A program made the translations under genes and the position numbers. Below the pieces are notes generated by a model. It ran no database searches. It worked only from the letters and a program-made list of their open reading frames with translations, and was not told where the DNA came from. DNA of 64,000 nt from JBGSKY01 sp041740995 (GTDB lineage: Bacteria > Planctomycetota > Planctomycetia > Pirellulales > Pirellulaceae). Positions 27,753 through 37,715 of this stretch are shown here, piece by piece; position 1 is the first letter of the stretch; the number at the start of each line of letters is the position of its first letter. The DNA lies in NCBI GenBank assembly GCA_041740995.1, contig JBGSKY010000116.1:1-64000 (forward strand). Direction: 5' to 3'.

Positions 27753-28406
27753 CTAGTGATCGATCGCCCAGCGCTTGATGAGCGAATGCTCGATCTCAAA
27801 ATGATCAAGAATTCTTGCGACGATGAAGTCGACTAAATCCAGCAAATCAGTGACGCCATGATACCAACCTGGCATCGCAGGCAAGATCGTTGCACCGGCT
27901 TGGGAAACGCGGTGCATATTCTCAAGTTGAAAAGTCGATAGTGGCGTCTCGCGAGGGACGAGCAGCAACTTGCGACGTTCCTTCAAATGCACATCGGCCG
28001 CTCGCTGGATCAAATTGTCGCCGCTTGCATGCGCGACGCCAGCCATCGTGGCGCCCGAACATGGGCAAATGATCATGCCTTGAGTTTTGGCCGACCCACT
28101 GGCGATCGAGCAAAAATAATCACCATGTTGGTACAGCCGAATTTGCGCCGATTGCTCGTTCGTCGGTAACTGCCCCCAACGTGCTTGGGCTAATGGCCAA
28201 ACGTAGCCTAACAAAAGTTTGACGGTCGCTTCGGCATCAGGCATCGGTCCGCGAAACTTGCCTTCCAATTCTTGTCCCAAAACTGACCAGCCGGAAGGAC
28301 TGATCACCAGTTCAACACGCTGGTCGGCGTGTGCCAGTTGCTGCAAGAGGCGGACGGCATAGATCGCTCCGCTGGCTCCCGTAATCGCGACAACAATTGG
28401 TTTCAT
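27753..28406 (-). CDS. ubiX: Flavin prenyltransferase UbiX
   Basis: Attaches a dimethylallyl group to FMN, making the prenylated flavin cofactor used by UbiD-type decarboxylases in quinone synthesis. The 217-residue Rossmann-like flavoprotein shows the start AITGASGAIYAVRLL, the central SGSAKTQGMIICPCSGATMAG, RRKLLLVPRETPL and the C-terminal active-site region ILPAMPGWYH. Its ATG overlaps the ubiE stop by 4 bp (ATGA), so translation is coupled. No UbiD partner is in the window. Confidence 0.95.
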   Translation of the reverse strand: MKPIVVAITGASGAIYAVRLLQQLAHADQRVELVISPSGWSVLGQELEGKFRGPMPDAEATVKLLLGYVWPLAQARWGQLPTNEQSAQIRLYQHGDYFCSIASGSAKTQGMIICPCSGATMAGVAHASGDNLIQRAADVHLKERRKLLLVPRETPLSTFQLENMHRVSQAGATILPAMPGWYHGVTDLLDLVDFIVARILDHFEIEHSLIKRWAIDH

Positions 28407-29125
28407 AGAGGCTTGTTGCCCAGGTACAAAGTGACAACGCCAAAAGTCATCGGTTGCTGAGTCACCGAATCATAACCCGCTTGACGCATCAGTTCCATGA
28501 ACGCTTCGCCGCAAGGGAACTCCGACACGCTCTGTGGTAAATACTCATAGGCCGAAGATTCGTTGCGTGCAAATGTCTGTCCGATCTTGGGCAGCACGTA
28601 TCGGAAATAGCCGCTGTAAAATTGTTTCAGTACTGGCCACGAGGGCTTGGAGAATTCCAGTACACCAATTCGTCCGCCGGGCTTGCAAACGCGAAGCATT
28701 TCTTTTAACCCGAGCAACGTATCGGCGACGTTTCGAATTCCAAACGCAACCGTTACCGCTTCGAAAGAGTTGTCATCAAACGGCAACTCTTGCGCGTCCG
28801 CTTCAAGATAGCTCAATCGGGAAGCGGCGATTGAATCGCGAACTTGCTTCTTGCGAGCGATCTCAAGCATCGGCGCACAAAAATCAGTTGCGACAATTTT
28901 TTCGCAATTGGTCTGTGTTGCAAAGGCGGCCGCCAAGTCGCCTGTCCCAGTACAAACGTCCAACAAGGAATGCTTCGCAGCCGAACGCATCGCCTGAACG
29001 GTTTTATTCCGCCAGCTTTTGTCGATGTTGAGCGACAGAAGATGGTTTAGTCGATCGTATTGAGGCGCGATTTGGGCAAACATCTGCCGCACCCGATCGC
29101 CAGACTTTTCAACAGTTAAACTCAA
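28403..29125 (-). CDS. ubiE: Demethylmenaquinone methyltransferase UbiE/MenG
   Basis: SAM-dependent C-methylation of the quinone ring, the last step of menaquinone synthesis (and one step of ubiquinone synthesis where made). The 240-residue protein shows RVRQMFAQIAPQYDRLNHLLS at the start, the SAM motif LLDVCTGTGDLA, and the family signatures TVAFGIRNV and GGRIGVLEFSKP. It lies directly upstream of ubiX with a 4-bp overlap, forming a quinone operon. Planctomycetes use menaquinone, so the MenG role is most likely. Confidence 0.95.
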   Translation of the reverse strand: MSLTVEKSGDRVRQMFAQIAPQYDRLNHLLSLNIDKSWRNKTVQAMRSAAKHSLLDVCTGTGDLAAAFATQTNCEKIVATDFCAPMLEIARKKQVRDSIAASRLSYLEADAQELPFDDNSFEAVTVAFGIRNVADTLLGLKEMLRVCKPGGRIGVLEFSKPSWPVLKQFYSGYFRYVLPKIGQTFARNESSAYEYLPQSVSEFPCGEAFMELMRQAGYDSVTQQPMTFGVVTLYLGNKPL

Positions 29126-29301
29126 ATCGGATAGCTCGGCTTTGCAAGTAAAAGGGGCATGTTAGCGAGTCGGATTCAAATGGTCATCAATCTCTTGGCG
29201 ACGCGGCGAGTACGCAGGACAGTCAGACCAACTGTCCAAAACGTTCAAACAACGTCGCGCGATTTTATCAACCGACCGCAACTGGATCGACCGTCACTCG
29301 C

Positions 29302-31569
29302 TCACTTTGACGACTCAAAGTAGCGAGAATGGATCATTGACCCATCGTCGTCAGTACCGCTTTGTACTGTCACAAGTTCACCGAACTTCTCAAACGCACC
29401 GTACAAATCGAGTAAATCTTGCCGGCGAACTTCCGGAAAACCTTCCATTGACGGCAAGACTACATCTCGACGATTAAGGAAAATTCCGTACTTGGCCCAC
29501 GGTCGAAGCTGCTCGAACACTCGGGCGTAATCGAAATACGCCAAGCCCTCGATCGAATCATGCTGCTTGATGAAATTCGCCCGGTTTTTCAGCGGCGTAG
29601 ATTTCGTGATCGCGTCCGCCTGTGGCTGAGAGTACGAGAAGTAGGCGAAGTTCTCGCCGAAGACCGCCTGAGGTGCCATCGTTTCGGGAACCGGGCAATC
29701 GTCTGGGATTTCGTAATAATACTTGGTTCCCGCAGTTGTCTCGTCGGAGAGCGGCCTTGGGATTTCATAGCCTTCAGGAATTTTAGCTTCGTCATCCATC
29801 AACCGAGCGAGCTCAAGGGCCTGGTCGGCGAGGCTGTAAAGTCGATCGAAACCGCTGATCAATTGTTCTCGATCGTTCACACCGACGATTTTCGCCAGCT
29901 CGATCAGCGGCAATGCTTCATCACTGGCCGGCATTTCTTTTAACCATTGCTTGGCCGAGATTTTGGATTCATTCCACACAAACGCGAACTGACCATCTTC
30001 GGTTGCTGGAATAAAGTCTTGCTCAATCACATCCGCAAACTCAACTAGGAGTGGCCAGCAACTGTCGAGCACGAAGTCAAATTTCGGCGTATCTTCTTCG
30101 CTGATGGCCCCCGAGTCAGCCGCTTCCTCGAGATACTGATGGACCTTGCGAACAATCAATCGGGCCGTTTCAAAATATTCCGGATGAAATTCACGCCGTC
30201 CAGCGATAAAAGCCACAGGATTGCCTCCTAATTGTTCGAGGATAGGCAAACTTGAATCGCTTTCCAACAATTCGCTGCTCGTTCTGTTGTGCGACCAAGA
30301 TTCGATTCCGTTGGCTTTGGCAACAGTAACGACCGTTTGCCCTTTGAACTCTGGAACTAGTTCAGCAATCTGATCATCGATCCACTCGAGGTCTTCTGGA
30401 ATACGGGAGAGCAAATCAAGTTGGGCCTCGATCATATCCGGATCGTCATCGTCGCTGTCAAGCTTTTGTTCCAACTCAATTTCGGCGGCGGTGATCAGTG
30501 GACCGAGGTTGCGGCTGAAATAATCGCTGAGATTCAACTCGAAACTTATTTCCGACATCGCGTCTGATACATAGGCAACTCCAAGGATGGGCGATTTGTT
30601 CTTCGACGCTGCAACTGCAAATTCGTCTCTGCCAAACAAGCTGGCCGAACCACCGAGGTTCAAAATGTCCGTCGACGATTCGCTGATTGCAAAAATTAAA
30701 TAGTCATCTAACATCCCGATAACGATCGAAATTTGTCGATCTTCAAGCAGCTCTTGGGCCTTATCAATCATGTCTTCGACAAGGGGATTGCCTCGCGTCT
30801 GAATTTCTTCCCAAGGGACCATCGCTGAATCGAGCGTTATGCTCAGACGAGTGCCGCGATCGTCTTCCTCGCGGTTCAAACCATCAAGAATTCGTGAAAC
30901 GTTTGGAACGTTTTGCAGACCGATGGTCATAATCGCTTCGAGTTCGTCGATCTTTTGGAGAGCCGCTTGCTTGTCCTTAATTTTGCCACCCATCACAATT
31001 GTTGGAACATCGATCGCGTCGATATCCTCTTTTGGAATGCCCATTAAGTACTCGCGAATTTGTTCTGGATCTTGCTGAGCCTCAATGCCCAAAACTTGGA
31101 TTTCGCGGGCCAGTTGAGTGATCGACAGCAACGTTTCAGGCAATGCTGCATCGGCGTAAAAGAAAACTTCGTCGCTCGAGAAATCGCTCAGCAAGCTGAT
31201 CAGCGATTGAATGTTTGGATTATCCCAAGTCGCCCGAACCTGACCTAGGCGACCTGTTCGATTTTTCCATTGTGTATTGAACACCACAAGCGATTTCTGG
31301 ACGATCGGTGTCTGGCGCAGATGAGTAAAAAATGGGCTCGCAAGTAGTGAAGCGCATTGTTGTTCGAGTTGAAACGAAGCCTGATAAACCGACGCATCAG
31401 CATCAACAAGTTTGAGACTCGTCGTCTCAAGATCGATATCTTTGTACCCGGTTACTTCGCGAGCTGTCGCGCCCGATTTGTCTTGGCCGAAGACTGGCGC
31501 TTTGGACGTTGCAATGAACAACAACCCGCAGACCAGCAAACAAGAGGGCCAAAAGAGACGAATTAACAT
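29302..31569 (-). CDS. Large secreted protein of unknown function
   Basis: A 755-residue protein with a clear signal peptide (LIRLFWPSCLLVCGLLFIATS.., cleavage probably near residue 28) and no further membrane helix. The mature part is acidic and alternates predicted helices and strands, with no catalytic motif I can name. ATG at 31569 directly precedes the signal. It stands alone between ubiE (same strand, 176 bp away) and a divergent transporter. The even composition and length suggest a planctomycete-restricted envelope protein. Confidence 0.8.
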   Translation of the reverse strand: MLIRLFWPSCLLVCGLLFIATSKAPVFGQDKSGATAREVTGYKDIDLETTSLKLVDADASVYQASFQLEQQCASLLASPFFTHLRQTPIVQKSLVVFNTQWKNRTGRLGQVRATWDNPNIQSLISLLSDFSSDEVFFYADAALPETLLSITQLAREIQVLGIEAQQDPEQIREYLMGIPKEDIDAIDVPTIVMGGKIKDKQAALQKIDELEAIMTIGLQNVPNVSRILDGLNREEDDRGTRLSITLDSAMVPWEEIQTRGNPLVEDMIDKAQELLEDRQISIVIGMLDDYLIFAISESSTDILNLGGSASLFGRDEFAVAASKNKSPILGVAYVSDAMSEISFELNLSDYFSRNLGPLITAAEIELEQKLDSDDDDPDMIEAQLDLLSRIPEDLEWIDDQIAELVPEFKGQTVVTVAKANGIESWSHNRTSSELLESDSSLPILEQLGGNPVAFIAGRREFHPEYFETARLIVRKVHQYLEEAADSGAISEEDTPKFDFVLDSCWPLLVEFADVIEQDFIPATEDGQFAFVWNESKISAKQWLKEMPASDEALPLIELAKIVGVNDREQLISGFDRLYSLADQALELARLMDDEAKIPEGYEIPRPLSDETTAGTKYYYEIPDDCPVPETMAPQAVFGENFAYFSYSQPQADAITKSTPLKNRANFIKQHDSIEGLAYFDYARVFEQLRPWAKYGIFLNRRDVVLPSMEGFPEVRRQDLLDLYGAFEKFGELVTVQSGTDDDGSMIHSRYFESSK

Positions 31570-31769
31570 AGTAGACCTCGATATCCTTACAAACTCGGTT
31601 ATTGTGTTCAGCGTTCTCCCCTACAGTTTAGCGTTATCGAAGCGTTCTGTTCAACACCGCATCGCTTAAATCCAATACCATCGTGTTAATTGAACAAAGC
31701 AAATACAAGTGGTTGCAATTAGATGCGATTGCCCTACCCCTTCCTATCCAATAGTTGTCTCCTGAACTG

Positions 31770-33050
31770 ATGAACGATCGAAATCGAGTATTTTGGGCGA
31801 CAAGTTGGTTCTTCTTTATCCTGCTGAGCTATTCAATCGTCCGACCAGTTCGTGAAACGATGGGCGCAATTGCTGGGACTCGGCAGCTGCAAAACTTGAT
31901 GCTGATGACCTTCATTGCCATGTTGATCGCAGTTCCCGCCTACGCAGCCCTGATTGACCGTCTGCCACGACGATGGGTTGTCCGCATTGTCTTTCACTTT
32001 TTTACTGCTAGCCTCGTCGGATTCTCGATTGCCTTGCAATTTGGATCGACAGAAATCCAAGTTACAACGGCGAGACTTTTTTTCTTGTGGGTCAATATAT
32101 TTGGCGTGTTCGCGACGAGCGTTTTTTGGTCAGTGCTTGCGGACATCTATAACAGCGATCAAGGTAAACGCTTGTTCGGAACAATTGCTGCAGGGGGAAC
32201 CTCCGGTGCAATTCTTGGTTCTTTTCTAACTAGCCAACTAGCGATCTACTGTTCGACTTCGGTGCTACTAATTTTACCCGCCTTGGCAATTCAAATTGGT
32301 TTAATCTGCGCATGGCGATTGGAGTCCGCTAGCGAGCGTTCAGCTCAGTTCAACGAACTGTCGAACAATCTAGATCAAAAAACGATCGTTGCAGAGCCAA
32401 GACGCACCAGCGCTAGCTTGATGGCTGGTATCACTCGCTTGTTTCAGTCGCCTTACTTGGCGTCGATCTGCTTATTCTTGTTCTTCGCCCAAGCAGCCGG
32501 CACGATGCTCTATTTTCAACAAGCAGAAATCGTGGCCGCCAATGTTGCTGATAAAACCGCCAAGATACAGTTGTTTGCTTATCTGGACCTCGGCACGCAA
32601 TTGCTTACGCTTGTCGCACAAACACTCATCTCCTCAAGGCTGCTGCGACTCATTGGAATCAGTTGGACCTTGGTGCTGCTGCCGATCGTCTACCTAATCA
32701 GCTTCACCACACTTGCATGTTCGCCCAGTCTGTCCGTCTTAATTGTTGCCGTCCTCGCTTCGCGCGCTTCGGCTTATGGTATTACTGTTCCGGCCCGTGA
32801 AGTGCTCTTTACAGTTGTCGATCGAGAAGACAAATACAAATCGAAAAGCTTTATCGATACCGTCGTGCTGCGCGGCGGCGATGCGATATCGAGCCAGCTA
32901 TTTGGCTCGCTGCGAAGCGTCGCGCAAGTCGGCACTGCAACACTTAACTGGTGGTCATTGCCCTGGATCGCGGTGTGGGGATTCGCCGCTTGGCGTCTGG
33001 GCAAACGCCAACAGAAATTGGCCGCGTCGTTGCCTCAAAGATCGGAGTAG
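31770..33050 (+). CDS. MFS-like carrier related to ATP/ADP (Npt) translocases
   Basis: A 426-residue protein with about 12 hydrophobic segments. The opening FFFILLSYSIVRPVRETMGA and the region FWSVLADIYNSDQGKRLFG are characteristic of a bacterial group related to plastid/parasite nucleotide translocases (TLC/Npt) and to MFS carriers. In free-living bacteria the substrate is unknown; exchange of ATP should not be assumed. The frame opens at a TTG (31755), but the ATG at 31770 fits the family start better. Its stop codon directly abuts that of the convergent small gene. Confidence 0.8.
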   Translation: MNDRNRVFWATSWFFFILLSYSIVRPVRETMGAIAGTRQLQNLMLMTFIAMLIAVPAYAALIDRLPRRWVVRIVFHFFTASLVGFSIALQFGSTEIQVTTARLFFLWVNIFGVFATSVFWSVLADIYNSDQGKRLFGTIAAGGTSGAILGSFLTSQLAIYCSTSVLLILPALAIQIGLICAWRLESASERSAQFNELSNNLDQKTIVAEPRRTSASLMAGITRLFQSPYLASICLFLFFAQAAGTMLYFQQAEIVAANVADKTAKIQLFAYLDLGTQLLTLVAQTLISSRLLRLIGISWTLVLLPIVYLISFTTLACSPSLSVLIVAVLASRASAYGITVPAREVLFTVVDREDKYKSKSFIDTVVLRGGDAISSQLFGSLRSVAQVGTATLNWWSLPWIAVWGFAAWRLGKRQQKLAASLPQRSE

Positions 33051-33410
33051 TTATTGCACTTCCTGAGAGTCGCGTCGCCAGTTGGTTGTGCAGTATCCGA
33101 TGGATGCCACGATTCCAATCACAAAAGCCAATGATTGGAATTTGAGAATCGAGTAGTGTATCCAACCGTTAAAGGTAAATGAAGCGTCAGTCGCTTCACG
33201 CTTTTTAATCTCAGCGTAGATCATTGATGTCTCAATCGCATGTCCGACTGTGGCGATACATCCCAAGACGCTTGCAACGACAAACATCATGGAAATCCAA
33301 TCCCGATTCTTTCGAAACGATACTATTGAAACGGCAAGCAATGAGACAATCAATGCCGCGAACAGGTAAGCTTGCAGATGAAACAAGGTTACCTGGTACA
33401 ACTCAATCAT
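33051..33410 (-). CDS. Small membrane protein, unknown function
   Basis: 119 residues with three hydrophobic segments (about 12-32, 40-60 and 90-108), including FAALIVSLLAVSIVSF and FMFVVASVLGCIATVGHAI-like stretches. The ATG at 33410 (MIELYQVTLFHLQAYLF) is chosen because the open frame upstream (to 33557) overlaps the sugar-kinase gene and looks non-coding. The arrangement resembles a small cytochrome-assembly or PSII-type membrane subunit, but no signature is present. It begins 38 bp after the kinase stop on the same strand and may be co-transcribed. Confidence 0.7.
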   Translation of the reverse strand: MIELYQVTLFHLQAYLFAALIVSLLAVSIVSFRKNRDWISMMFVVASVLGCIATVGHAIETSMIYAEIKKREATDASFTFNGWIHYSILKFQSLAFVIGIVASIGYCTTNWRRDSQEVQ

Positions 33411-33448
33411 AATGAAGTTTTCAGTTCGATCGCGGTTGAAGCGTGCCG

Positions 33449-34531
33449 CTAGCGTTGCACTCGGGCCGAACCGCCTTTGGCTAACGCTTCGACTTCTGGC
33501 AAGCGGGCCATCGTCACGTCGCCAGGGAACGTCGTCAGCAATGCGCCGTGCGCCCAACCCAGACGCAACGCTTGCTCAGGTTCCTTGCCGGACAACATTC
33601 CGTAAATCAGACCAGCCGCAAAACCATCGCCGCCGCCGATTCGATCGACCACGTCGAGCTGCATTGTTGGGCTGACATATCGCTTGCCGTCGTACCACAG
33701 AACTGCCGCCCATTCGTGACGATTTGTTGATTTGACTTCTCGCAACGTCGTGGCGACCATTTTCACGTTCGGAAACTTTGTTACCGCCCGCTCGATCATT
33801 TTAAAGAACGAGTCAGGATCGAGGCCAGACGCTTTTTCAACGTCTTGACCTTCGATGCCCAGCCCTTTTTGTAGGTCCTCTTCATTGCCGACAAGCATAT
33901 CGACGTTCTCGACGATCTTGCTGATCATCTCTTGGCCCTTGGCCGCTCCGCCGATCGCTGACCACAATTTGGCACGATAGTTCAAGTCAAACGAAGTGAC
34001 CGCGCCCGACGCCTTGGCCGCTTTCATACCTTCGACAATCAGGTCCGAAGTGGTTGGCGATAGCGCCGCAAAGATTCCACCGCTGTGGAACCATCGGCTT
34101 CCGGCAGCGAAAATTTTCTTCCAATCGAAATCGCCGACTTTTAGCATTCCGCCCGCTTCGTTGGCACGATTGTAAAATACCACCGGCGGTCGAACTCCCA
34201 GCCCTCGGTCGCTGTAAACGGTTGCGATGTTCGGTCCATTGACGCCGTTGTGTTCAAACATTTTGTAGAACGTCTTGACGCCCATCTGCTTGATCCGCCC
34301 CTGAACCAACTCGCCGATTGGGTAATCGACCATGGCCGTGCAAACACCGGTCTTCAGACCAAAACAATCGGACAAGTTCGCCGCGACATTGTATTCGCCA
34401 CCGGAGACGTGAATGTCGAGTTGTTGGGCCTTTCGGAACGGCAAAATGCCAGGGTCCAAACGATGCACTACGGCACCAAGCGACAAGAAATCTAATTCAC
34501 AATTGTCTTTGCGGATGCTCAACTGAGCCAT
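33449..34531 (-). CDS. PfkB-family sugar kinase (2-keto-3-deoxygluconate kinase-like)
   Basis: A 360-residue ribokinase-fold enzyme using ATP to phosphorylate a sugar or sugar acid. The N-terminal substrate region VSGGEYNVAANLSDCFG and the C-terminal PfkB signature DRIGGGDGFAAGLIYG, with the catalytic Asp in GGDGF, are clear. The overall pattern (DPGILPFRKAQQL.., WFHSGGIFAALSPTTSDLI, FDLNYRAKLW) is that of KdgK-type kinases of the Entner-Doudoroff/uronate pathways. No KDG aldolase gene is adjacent, so the exact substrate is inferred. Confidence 0.88.
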   Translation of the reverse strand: MAQLSIRKDNCELDFLSLGAVVHRLDPGILPFRKAQQLDIHVSGGEYNVAANLSDCFGLKTGVCTAMVDYPIGELVQGRIKQMGVKTFYKMFEHNGVNGPNIATVYSDRGLGVRPPVVFYNRANEAGGMLKVGDFDWKKIFAAGSRWFHSGGIFAALSPTTSDLIVEGMKAAKASGAVTSFDLNYRAKLWSAIGGAAKGQEMISKIVENVDMLVGNEEDLQKGLGIEGQDVEKASGLDPDSFFKMIERAVTKFPNVKMVATTLREVKSTNRHEWAAVLWYDGKRYVSPTMQLDVVDRIGGGDGFAAGLIYGMLSGKEPEQALRLGWAHGALLTTFPGDVTMARLPEVEALAKGGSARVQR

Positions 34532-34702
34532 TTCGAGTTTGCCTTTATTTTAGCGATGTTCGTAAGCGTATTTTCTGGATCAGGCTACCAATTTAACGCC
34601 TTAGCGGTACCGTCCTAGTGGGGGTCGCCCTGCAAAAATCGCTTCCCTCAGCCGCAGATGGGCTAGAATGCGGATGTGGTTTGATTGGCCCGAGCAATGT
34701 TG

Positions 34703-36949
34703 ATGGAGAATCGATTCGTGGCGTGCTGTAAATTTGCGACTTTGGAAGTTCGCTGGATGACCTTGATTGCCGCCGCTTTTCTGGCGGTCATACCAAAATT
34801 GTTGCTGGCCGGTGCGACGTCAGCTAGTTGGGTAGTGGTCGTCAACGGAGCGTCCCAAAACTCGCGGACGATTGCCAATCATTGGATCCATTTGCGAAAC
34901 TTGCCAGCTCGCAATGTGATCGTGCTGCAAAATATTCCAGCCACCGAAACCATCGATCGAAAACAGTTTGTCGAGCTGATTCTGCAGCCGCTGTTCGAAC
35001 AATTGAAAGTCCGAGGGCTCGAGTCGCACGTCCAGGGAGTGGCTTATAGCTGCGACTTTCCGACCAAAATTGTATTTCCAAATGTCGACGCGACAGTGAC
35101 ACCCAACGCTCAATATTTGACTTCGGTGGCCAGTCTAAATGGAGCAACCTACCTCTATCAAATTGTTCAGTCGCCCAATGTGACGCCAATCGCCTTTTAT
35201 AACAATCATTACTCAAGAATCCCTGTCTCTCAAGCGACCCAGCTTCCAATTCCAGCGGACATGCAAGCGGAATTGCAACAGCAAGCTGCCGCAGCGAAGC
35301 TGGCTGCCGAACAAGCTGAAGCCGCGAAGGCCGAAGCTGAAAACCCACCAAGCGAAGTCGCCCGCTCCGGCAACGAACCAAGCGATGCACCGGAGCCTTC
35401 GAACAACCCTGCCGCGCCCAAAGCCATCGCTCCAACCGATGCCGTTCCCGCTGTCGCCGATATTACCAATAGCCCCGCAACGCCTTTCGACGAAAGTGCT
35501 TTTCTGGCAAACTACCTTCAGCGGTTCCCGTATCAAACCGTCGCCTGGGTTCGATTGGCCGAAATTGCGATCCAAGCCGGAGACGAAAAACGAGCCTTGG
35601 AGATGCTTGGGAAGGCCGCTGAGTTCGGTTGGTCATACGCCTCGCTACTTCGAAAGAATCCGGCTTTCGAATCACTTCGCAACTCCGCGAAGTTTCAAAC
35701 CATTTTGGTCGCAATGGAAGACGCGCCAATCGACTGGACCGAACCTCGTGGCTTCGATGCGCGTAACTTTTACACGGTCAACGGCATCGAGACGCGCGAT
35801 CAACGCTCCGGCATTCGATATATGCTCTCGACAGTCCTAGCGGCGACACAGCCGTTGGGCAATACGATGGACCAAGCGATCGATTGCTTGCATCGTGCCG
35901 CTGCCGCCGATTTTACCCAGCCAAAAGGAACCTTCTTTTTCACCCTGACCGACGACGTTCGTACGACCTGTCGAGCAAGCTTGTTTCCAGTCGCGATCGC
36001 GAAGCTGAAACAACATGGCTTTGAAGCTGTGCAAATCAAACGTGAGTTTCCGATCCGCGAAAAACGTGTTGCGGGAATAACGATGGGCAGCGCAGGATTC
36101 TCCTGGGCAGCCTCTGGTTCTACGCTTCTGCCTGGTGCGATCGGCGACAACTTGACAAGCGTCGGTGGTGACTTTGAGAACGCTGGGCAAACGAAGCTCA
36201 GCGAATACCTTGCTAATGGCGCCGCCGGTGCCAGCGGGGCCGTGTATGAACCGTACTCGCTGCAACAAAAATTCCCGCTGCCGATGATCCATGAGACGTA
36301 TGCCCGCGGTGCGACGCTTGCCGAAGCGTTTTATCAAAGCTTGCTGGGGCCATATCAATTGCTAATTGTCGGTGACCCATTATGTCAGCCTTGGGTCGTC
36401 CGCCCTGAATTCACCTTGACTGGCGTGACCGATAAACAATTGGTCGATCAAGCAATTCAGATTACGGCCGCTGGTGAGAAGACAAACGCCTTGGGCGATA
36501 GCGACCTGTCGTTCATTTTCCTAATCGATGGTGTTGCCAAAGGAGTTGGCAATTCGAAGATCAATTTAAATATTGATCCAAAGGCTGGCAGTATGCTTGG
36601 GGCTTTTAATTTGCGAATCATTGCCCAAGACAAACGTCCCAATCGACCGCGGCATGAGAAGTCCATTTGGATTCAGTTCGGCGATCTATCGAAACAAGCG
36701 ACACTATCGGCACCAACCCCGTTTACGATCACAACCGAAACGTCGATCCCACTGAGCTTGGACAAACCGCTGGCCGAAGATTTATCGATTCGCCATGAGT
36801 TTGAAGAGGTCGCTGTAATCCCAAGTGGTCAGACCAAATTCGAACTGCCTGTCGAATCTTTAGGCCGAGGCCCAATTCGATTGCACGGCGTGTCAACAGT
36901 CAACGGCCAGCCAGTCTCAACCATGCCGCTGACCATCGAGTTGCTCTGA
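34703..36949 (+). CDS. TIGR03790-like secreted protein
   Basis: About 748 residues. After an N-terminal hydrophobic segment comes WVVVVNGASQNSRTIANHWI..RNLPARNVIVLQNIP, the opening I associate with the TIGR03790 family of bacterial proteins of unknown function. An inserted Ala/Glu/Pro-rich stretch with coiled-coil character (about 195-255) and a short TPR-like segment (about 265-340) interrupt it. The core then resumes (GGDFENAGQTKLSEYLANGAAG, GPYQLLIVGDPLCQPW). The C-terminal ~160 residues are beta-rich. The start is unclear: TTG 34685, ATG 34697, 34703 or 34757, the last being closest to the signal peptide. Confidence 0.75.
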   Translation: MENRFVACCKFATLEVRWMTLIAAAFLAVIPKLLLAGATSASWVVVVNGASQNSRTIANHWIHLRNLPARNVIVLQNIPATETIDRKQFVELILQPLFEQLKVRGLESHVQGVAYSCDFPTKIVFPNVDATVTPNAQYLTSVASLNGATYLYQIVQSPNVTPIAFYNNHYSRIPVSQATQLPIPADMQAELQQQAAAAKLAAEQAEAAKAEAENPPSEVARSGNEPSDAPEPSNNPAAPKAIAPTDAVPAVADITNSPATPFDESAFLANYLQRFPYQTVAWVRLAEIAIQAGDEKRALEMLGKAAEFGWSYASLLRKNPAFESLRNSAKFQTILVAMEDAPIDWTEPRGFDARNFYTVNGIETRDQRSGIRYMLSTVLAATQPLGNTMDQAIDCLHRAAAADFTQPKGTFFFTLTDDVRTTCRASLFPVAIAKLKQHGFEAVQIKREFPIREKRVAGITMGSAGFSWAASGSTLLPGAIGDNLTSVGGDFENAGQTKLSEYLANGAAGASGAVYEPYSLQQKFPLPMIHETYARGATLAEAFYQSLLGPYQLLIVGDPLCQPWVVRPEFTLTGVTDKQLVDQAIQITAAGEKTNALGDSDLSFIFLIDGVAKGVGNSKINLNIDPKAGSMLGAFNLRIIAQDKRPNRPRHEKSIWIQFGDLSKQATLSAPTPFTITTETSIPLSLDKPLAEDLSIRHEFEEVAVIPSGQTKFELPVESLGRGPIRLHGVSTVNGQPVSTMPLTIELL

Positions 36950-37206
36950 AAAACATCGATGACTGATTTTCGAAACCGACGTCGGCCTTATCAGCCAAAC
37001 GGCTCGATTTGTTTCTAGATTATTAAACGTTGCGACAGAAATAGGCCAGGACCAGTCCTGGTATAGTAGTCAAAATCACTAGAATACATCCGATCCTATT
37101 CAACACCATCCTCTGCGATGCATTACTAGCCTGTCCAAGTTAAGAAGACCGACGGGTGTCCTACATCACATACTCAAATGACGTTCAAAAGTACGCAGCT
37201 ATAAAA
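36950..37206. other. Intergenic region with palindromic hairpin
   Basis: A perfect stem CCAGGAC/GTCCTGG with a 2-base gap lies at 37046-37061, about 100 bp after the TIGR03790-like gene. It has no T-run and may be a weak terminator or a protein site. Nothing else was recognised in these 257 bp. Confidence 0.4.
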
Positions 37207-37563
37207 CTAGCTTTGATGCGTTTGATTGACGCGGAGTCGCTTGTTGATGTCGGTTTCCAACACGCCGAAGACTGCTTCGTGGCGTTGGATCGACATCTGT
37301 AGTGCGGCCAACAATCGCTTGGCAGTAAAGAAGTTCAATATGATACGTTGCTTGACGTAGATCGGATCCTTCGGCACGCCAACTGGCTGTGGATTCAAAC
37401 CGAAATCGATGATCAATTCTTCGGGCGAACCAGTCACTCGGCAGAAGTTCGCATACAACGCCAACGCATCTTCATCTTTAACCTGAACTTGAACGGTCTG
37501 CTGGCCAGTTCGTGGTGCTTCGGTTGCTTCTTCTTCGGTATTGCTCGCCTGATCGGTCGCCAT
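37207..37563 (-). CDS. DUF3467 protein
   Basis: 118 residues. The core ANFCRVTGSPEELIIDFGLNPQP..IYVKQRIILNFFTAKRLLAALQMSIQRHEAVFG is the DUF3467 fold, a small beta-alpha domain found across bacteria with no proven role. The first 30 residues are acidic and probably flexible. The ATG at 37563 has AAGGAG about 9 bases upstream; the GTG/ATG starts further out are rejected. It follows the HlyD-type cluster on the same strand with a 150-bp gap, so a link to that cluster is possible but unproven. Confidence 0.88.
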   Translation of the reverse strand: MATDQASNTEEEATEAPRTGQQTVQVQVKDEDALALYANFCRVTGSPEELIIDFGLNPQPVGVPKDPIYVKQRIILNFFTAKRLLAALQMSIQRHEAVFGVLETDINKRLRVNQTHQS

Positions 37564-37715
37564 TACGGTACTCCTTGCCAAACATGATTATCTTCGCCGG
37601 TCGTCAAACAATCGCGGACCAGCTCACCCATGGTTGTAACATGAATACAGCTACTGTCCCAGGCAGCTTTTAAAAACTTCGTCGTTCAATTCGAAACGCC
37701 AGCGTTAGATCCGAA

